DNA of 25,936 bases from an uncultured Collinsella sp. (GTDB lineage: Bacteria > Actinomycetota > Coriobacteriia > Coriobacteriales > Coriobacteriaceae): the NCBI GenBank assembly GCA_958348225.1, contig CATVYG010000034.1, positions 1-25,936 of the forward strand, given 5' to 3'. Each line of letters starts with the position of its first letter. The stretch's first letter is position 1. Of this stretch, positions 22,839 to 25,936 are shown piece after piece. The notes beneath the pieces were generated by a model, which did no database searches, was not told the origin of the DNA, and saw only the letters and a program-made list of their open reading frames with translations. A program made the translations under genes and the position numbers.

Positions 22839-23777
22839 CTAGTCGCGCAGCTCGCGGCCGGTGATCTCGAGGAACACGTCGTTGAGGGTCGGCGGCTCGC
22901 TCCACACGCGGCCGAGCGCCACATCGGCGGCGCGCAGCGTGTCGAGGATGTCGGCCAAATTGTGCGGGCTCGCTTCGCAGGTGCAGACGAGCTCGCCGCC
23001 GGACAGCTCAACCGAAAGCACGTGCTCGAGGGCGCGCAGCCGCTCGACCGTGGCGGTCTCGACGGCGCCGACCTCGACAGTCACGCGCTCGCCCATTTGA
23101 ATCATGCGTTTGAGCTCGTCATTGGTGCCCTGCGCCAGCACACGTCCGCCGTCCATGATCATGATGCGGCTGCAAATCTGCTCGACTTCCTCCATGTAAT
23201 GGCTGGTATACACCACCGTGGCGCCCTCGTCGCGCAAGCGGCAGATGCCCTCCAGGATAGCGTTGCGACTCTGCGGGTCGACTGCCACCGTAGGCTCGTC
23301 AAAGAAGATGAGCTCGGGCTTGTGCGCAATGCCGCAGGCAATGTTGAGGCGACGCGCCAGGCCGCCCGAGAGCTTGCCGGGGCGAAACTTGGCAAAGTCG
23401 CCCAGCCCGACAAAGTCGATCGCCTCGTCCACCAGCGCGCGGCGGCGCTTGCGGTCGCTAACGTAAAGGCTGCAGAAATAGTCGATGTTCTCACGCACCG
23501 TGAGCTCGTCGAACACCGCCGCCTGCTGCGGCACCACGCCGATGCGGCGCTTGAGGTCGTAGCGGGCGGGCGTCATGGGTTCGCCGAACAGCTCGATGGT
23601 GCCTTTGTCGTAGGCAAGCAGCTGCAAAATGCAGTTGATGGACGTGGTCTTGCCCGAGCCGTTGGGGCCCAGCAGGCCAAAGATCTCGCCGGGGGCGATG
23701 CTCAGGTTAAAGTGGTCGAGCGCGATAAGATCGTCGTAGCGCTTGACGAGGTTTTCGACGTGGACGATGTCTGTCAT
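22839..23777 (-). CDS. ABC exporter ATPase (DrrA/NatA type)
   Basis: 312 residues. Walker A is GPNGSGKTT (about 37-45), the Q-loop VVPQQAAVFDELTVREN, the signature LSGGLARRLNIACG, Walker B LIFFDEPTVAVDP and the switch YTSHYMEEVEQ. A C-terminal domain of about 90 residues (from about 220) fits the DrrA/CcmA group, which pairs with ABC-2 permeases such as the two genes downstream. The ATG at 23777 has GAAGGG upstream; the longer frame to 23843 lacks a ribosome site and is not preferred. Transcribed divergently from the two-component system and likely its target. The substrate is unknown; lantibiotics, drugs or membrane-active compounds are usual for such modules. Confidence 0.92.
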   Translation of the reverse strand: MTDIVHVENLVKRYDDLIALDHFNLSIAPGEIFGLLGPNGSGKTTSINCILQLLAYDKGTIELFGEPMTPARYDLKRRIGVVPQQAAVFDELTVRENIDYFCSLYVSDRKRRRALVDEAIDFVGLGDFAKFRPGKLSGGLARRLNIACGIAHKPELIFFDEPTVAVDPQSRNAILEGICRLRDEGATVVYTSHYMEEVEQICSRIMIMDGGRVLAQGTNDELKRMIQMGERVTVEVGAVETATVERLRALEHVLSVELSGGELVCTCEASPHNLADILDTLRAADVALGRVWSEPPTLNDVFLEITGRELRD

Positions 23778-23853
23778 GAGGCGGCCCTTCTGTTGCTTGC
23801 GGCCCGGTACGATTGCATCATCGCAGGAGCGGACGGCGCGCACCAGTGAGCTT

Positions 23854-23931
23854 TGTCACGAGTGCGGGGGCTCGGTCGCGTGGCCCGCTGACGCGACCGC
23901 CCCACCGTGCGGGAGGAATGTCACGGTTGCG
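23854..23931. promoter_or_regulatory. Likely response-regulator binding region between the ABC exporter and the two-component system
   Basis: A perfect dyad CGGTCGCGT (23873-23881) with ACGCGACCG (23891-23899) has a 9-base centre. It is flanked by a direct repeat, TGTCACGAGTGCG (23854-23866) and TGTCACGGTTGCG (23919-23931). NarL-type regulators bind such repeats, and the position between divergent genes fits. A hairpin in the ABC leader is the alternative reading. Confidence 0.4.
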
Positions 23932-23964
23932 CTAGGCGGCCCCTCCACCACGCGCAGCTTCGCG

Positions 23965-23970
23965 TACAAT
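23965..23970 (+). promoter_or_regulatory. -10 element giving a probable leaderless kinase mRNA
   Basis: TACAAT ends 6 bases before the ATG at 23977, so transcription would start at or next to the start codon. No Shine-Dalgarno lies before this ATG, unlike nearly all other genes here. The -35 region is weak. Confidence 0.5.
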
Positions 23971-23976
23971 ACCCGT

Positions 23977-25122
23977 ATGAACAGGCTATTCGACAAATCG
24001 ATCGTGCTGGCGTGCTGTATCGCAGCCGCCACGGGCCTTGCTGTGGACGCTCGTCTGGTTGCGGCGTTTTGCCTTGGCGTTATTGCCACCTCACTGGCCG
24101 AGGTCGCACAGGGAAACCGCGCCCGCCGTGTGAGTGAGGCCGCGAGCTACGCCTGCATCATCGCGGCCGTCTTCGTGCCGCCGTTTGTGCCGTTTGCGCC
24201 TCTCGCCTTCTATGACATCGCGCGGCGCGTGCGCCGTGAGCGCGCCTGGGTCGCGCTGGGCATTGGCTCCGCTTTTGCCTTTGCGCTCGTCGCAGACCTT
24301 CGCGGCGGCGCGCTCACCACCCGAACGCTGCTGCTAACCGCCATCCTTTCGATCGCCGCCACGTTGCTGTCGCTGCGCACCGCGCAGCTGGAGCGCGAAC
24401 AGGAACGCATGCGTCGCACCCGCGACAAGCTGCAAGAACGCGCCCTGGCACTCGAGGCACGCAACCGCGACCTCGCCGACCGCCAGGACTACGAAGTCGA
24501 GCTCGCGACGCTCGCCGAACGCGCCCGCATCGCGCGCGAGATCCACGATAACGTCGGGCACCAGCTCACGCGCGCCTCACTGCAGGCCGAAGCCCTGCGC
24601 GTGGTTCACGCCGACGAGCCCGGCGTCGCCGCCGATTTCGCCGACGTCAAACGCACGGTTGACGAGGCGCTCCAGCTTGTGCGCACCAGCGTCCACGCGC
24701 TCAACGACAACGCCGTCGACCTTTCCGTGCAGCTCGAACGCATTGTCGAAGGCACACGCTCGGACGGCGGCCCGCAGATTGAGCTTGAAGTTATGGCCGA
24801 ACATGCGCCCGCAAACGTCGCCAACTGCTTTGCAGCGGTCCTGCGCGAAGCGCTCTCCAATACCATGCGCCACGCTTGCGCCCAGACCGTCACCGTACGG
24901 TGCATGGAGCATCCGTCGTTTTACCAGCTCATTGTTACCGACGATGGCGTGGGTGAGGTCCAAGCAAGCGGCCGCGGCACCGCGGAGGGCATGGGGCTCG
25001 CCTCCATGCGCGAGCGCATCGAGGCGCTTGGCGGCACCTTCACCGCCGGCCCGCGTGCCGGCGCCGGCGGCTGGCGTGTGTTTGCCACCGTTCCCAAACA
25101 GCAAGGAGATGAGGGCCGATGA
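23977..25122 (+). CDS. Sensor histidine kinase of the NarL/DesK class
   Basis: 381 residues. Four to five N-terminal helices (about 8-42, 56-82, 91-108, 117-134) form a membrane sensor with very short loops, suggesting signals inside the membrane. A coiled coil spans about 136-180. A HisKA_3 dimerisation domain follows with ERARIAREIHDNVGHQL, phospho-acceptor His190. An HATPase domain contains EALSNTMRHA (Asn295), DDGVG (322-326) and GMGLASMRERIEALGG. The adjacent regulator overlaps by 4 bases. The start at 23977 is chosen because upstream codons are non-coding in character and a TACAAT is placed for leaderless transcription. The membrane-only sensor next to an ABC-2 exporter resembles envelope-stress or drug-sensing systems. 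Confidence 0.92.
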   Translation: MNRLFDKSIVLACCIAAATGLAVDARLVAAFCLGVIATSLAEVAQGNRARRVSEAASYACIIAAVFVPPFVPFAPLAFYDIARRVRRERAWVALGIGSAFAFALVADLRGGALTTRTLLLTAILSIAATLLSLRTAQLEREQERMRRTRDKLQERALALEARNRDLADRQDYEVELATLAERARIAREIHDNVGHQLTRASLQAEALRVVHADEPGVAADFADVKRTVDEALQLVRTSVHALNDNAVDLSVQLERIVEGTRSDGGPQIELEVMAEHAPANVANCFAAVLREALSNTMRHACAQTVTVRCMEHPSFYQLIVTDDGVGEVQASGRGTAEGMGLASMRERIEALGGTFTAGPRAGAGGWRVFATVPKQQGDEGR

Positions 25123-25748
25123 GGCTCATCGTTGTCGACGACGACCGCTTGGTGGTCGATTCGCTCAAGATTATCTTGGGCGCCCAGCCGCGGATCGAAG
25201 TGGTGGGCACCGGTGCCAACGGCAACGATGCGGTGGCGCTCTACGCCGAGCACGCACCCGATATTGCGCTGCTCGACATCCAGATGCCGGGACGCGACGG
25301 CCTTTCGGCCGCGCGCGAGATCCTCGAGCACGACCCTGCGGCGCGGGTGGTGTTTCTGACGACATTCTCGGATGACGAGTACATTGTGTCGGCGCTCAAG
25401 CTGGGCGCCCGCGGTTACCTGATCAAGACCGATGTCGCCGCCATTCCGCCAGCGTTGGCGCAGGTCATGGCTGGCAAGCGCGTGCTCGAGGGCAAGGCGA
25501 TCGAGGATGTCGACTTTGATGGGGCGGACGCTGAAGCCGGTGCGACCCGCCGGCCCGCGGCCTTTGCCGGTCTGACCGACCGCGAGTTCGAAGTCGCCGA
25601 GCTCATCGCCCGCGGCCTCGACAACAAGGAGATTGCCGCCACGGCTTATATGGGAGAAGGCACGGTGCGCAACCACATCAGCTCGATCCTTGCCAAAATG
25701 GGCCTGCGCAACCGCACGCAGATCGCTATCGCCTACCTGCGAGGGTAA
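25119..25748 (+). CDS. NarL/FixJ-family response regulator
   Basis: 209 residues. The receiver domain is at 1-120 with acidic pair D7-D8, phospho-acceptor Asp53 (LLDIQMPG), Thr in LTTFSD and Lys103 in YLIKTD. A linker of about 25 residues is Ala/Asp-rich. The LuxR-type helix-turn-helix is at about 147-209 (LTDREFEVAELIARGLDNKE; GTVRNHISSILAKMGLRNRT). The ATG overlaps the kinase stop (ATGA), so the pair is translationally coupled. It should be phosphorylated by the kinase and bind DNA as a dimer; the dyad in the divergent region upstream of the exporter is the obvious target. Confidence 0.95.
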   Translation: MRLIVVDDDRLVVDSLKIILGAQPRIEVVGTGANGNDAVALYAEHAPDIALLDIQMPGRDGLSAAREILEHDPAARVVFLTTFSDDEYIVSALKLGARGYLIKTDVAAIPPALAQVMAGKRVLEGKAIEDVDFDGADAEAGATRRPAAFAGLTDREFEVAELIARGLDNKEIAATAYMGEGTVRNHISSILAKMGLRNRTQIAIAYLRG

Positions 25749-25779
25749 TTACCCAACGGCCGACCGCTCCGGCAGAGTA

Positions 25780-25850
25780 AAATGGCTGCTACCGATTTAA
25801 TGCCATTTCAAAACTATGCCGGATTACGGGGCTAAACCCGGAAACCCCGT
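25780..25850. other. Intergenic stretch with two inverted repeats at the window edge
   Basis: AAATGGC (25780-25786) pairs with GCCATTT (25802-25808), and ACGGGG (25826-25831) with CCCCGT (25845-25850). No T-run follows, so a classical terminator is not shown. I see no gene in 25749-25936. It may be part of a dispersed repeat, which cannot be judged from one copy. Confidence 0.3.
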
Positions 25851-25936
25851 CCATGCTCTCGTTTTCCGCAAAATGACAACTCGTCTACCTGCACTGATAA
25901 TTGTTCTCGGGGGAAGCGGGCACTGCGGGGCGCGGC

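Overview
The window is GC-rich, tightly packed bacterial chromosome with Shine-Dalgarno-led genes, short intergenic gaps and no tRNA, rRNA, prophage or CRISPR. The protein set and the recurrent intergenic repeat with core TTGGGGACGTTCTTAAA suggest a Coriobacteriia actinobacterium, most likely Collinsella. That assignment is recognition by eye, not a search result.

Layout. (1) 53-2020, minus: ribonucleoside salvage pair, nucleoside hydrolase plus ribokinase, behind a promoter carrying a perfect 6-6-6 palindrome. (2) 2207-4423, plus: membrane O-acyltransferase with a C-terminal SGNH domain, followed by a 544-base gene-free stretch with a long GC hairpin and a 230-bp AT-richer element bounded by 29-bp inverted repeats. 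(3) 4968-8083, minus: a two-gene magnesium unit. An MgtE-like protein keeps the cytosolic sensing domains but lacks the MgtE pore signature, and an NRAMP-related (NRMT-type) transporter follows 8 bp later. A structured leader RNA candidate precedes the unit. (4) 8412-14197, minus: envelope and membrane genes. They are a NodB-fold deacetylase with its metal site replaced, a PRC-barrel protein coupled to a YtxH protein, a free-standing cyanophycin-synthetase N-domain homologue with an acidic tail, a CNNM/CorB protein and a PAQR (hemolysin III) protein. (5) 14384-15349, plus: membrane-anchored alpha/beta hydrolase behind two near-identical 14-bp operator-like sites. (6) 15482-16687, minus: DUF362 protein with two 4Fe-4S motifs. 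(7) 16797-20179, minus: MacB/LolD-type ATPase with a very large FtsX-type permease. (8) 20274-20445: composite of hairpin repeats. (9) 20450-25748: ABC-2 exporter (two permeases, one ATPase; minus) divergent from a NarL/DesK-type two-component system (plus) that probably controls it. The kinase looks leaderless and the shared upstream region contains a 9-9-9 dyad and a direct repeat.

How the genes work together. Nucleosides are split and the ribose phosphorylated by genes 1-2. Mg2+ handling recurs: the pore-less MgtE-like protein and NRMT may form a sensor-transporter pair, and the CNNM protein belongs to another Mg2+ transport family. The two-component system and ABC-2 exporter form a typical drug/peptide response module. 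The best candidate for an undescribed system is the leader RNA, pore-less MgtE and NRMT operon; the free-standing CphA-N homologue and the repeat families come next.
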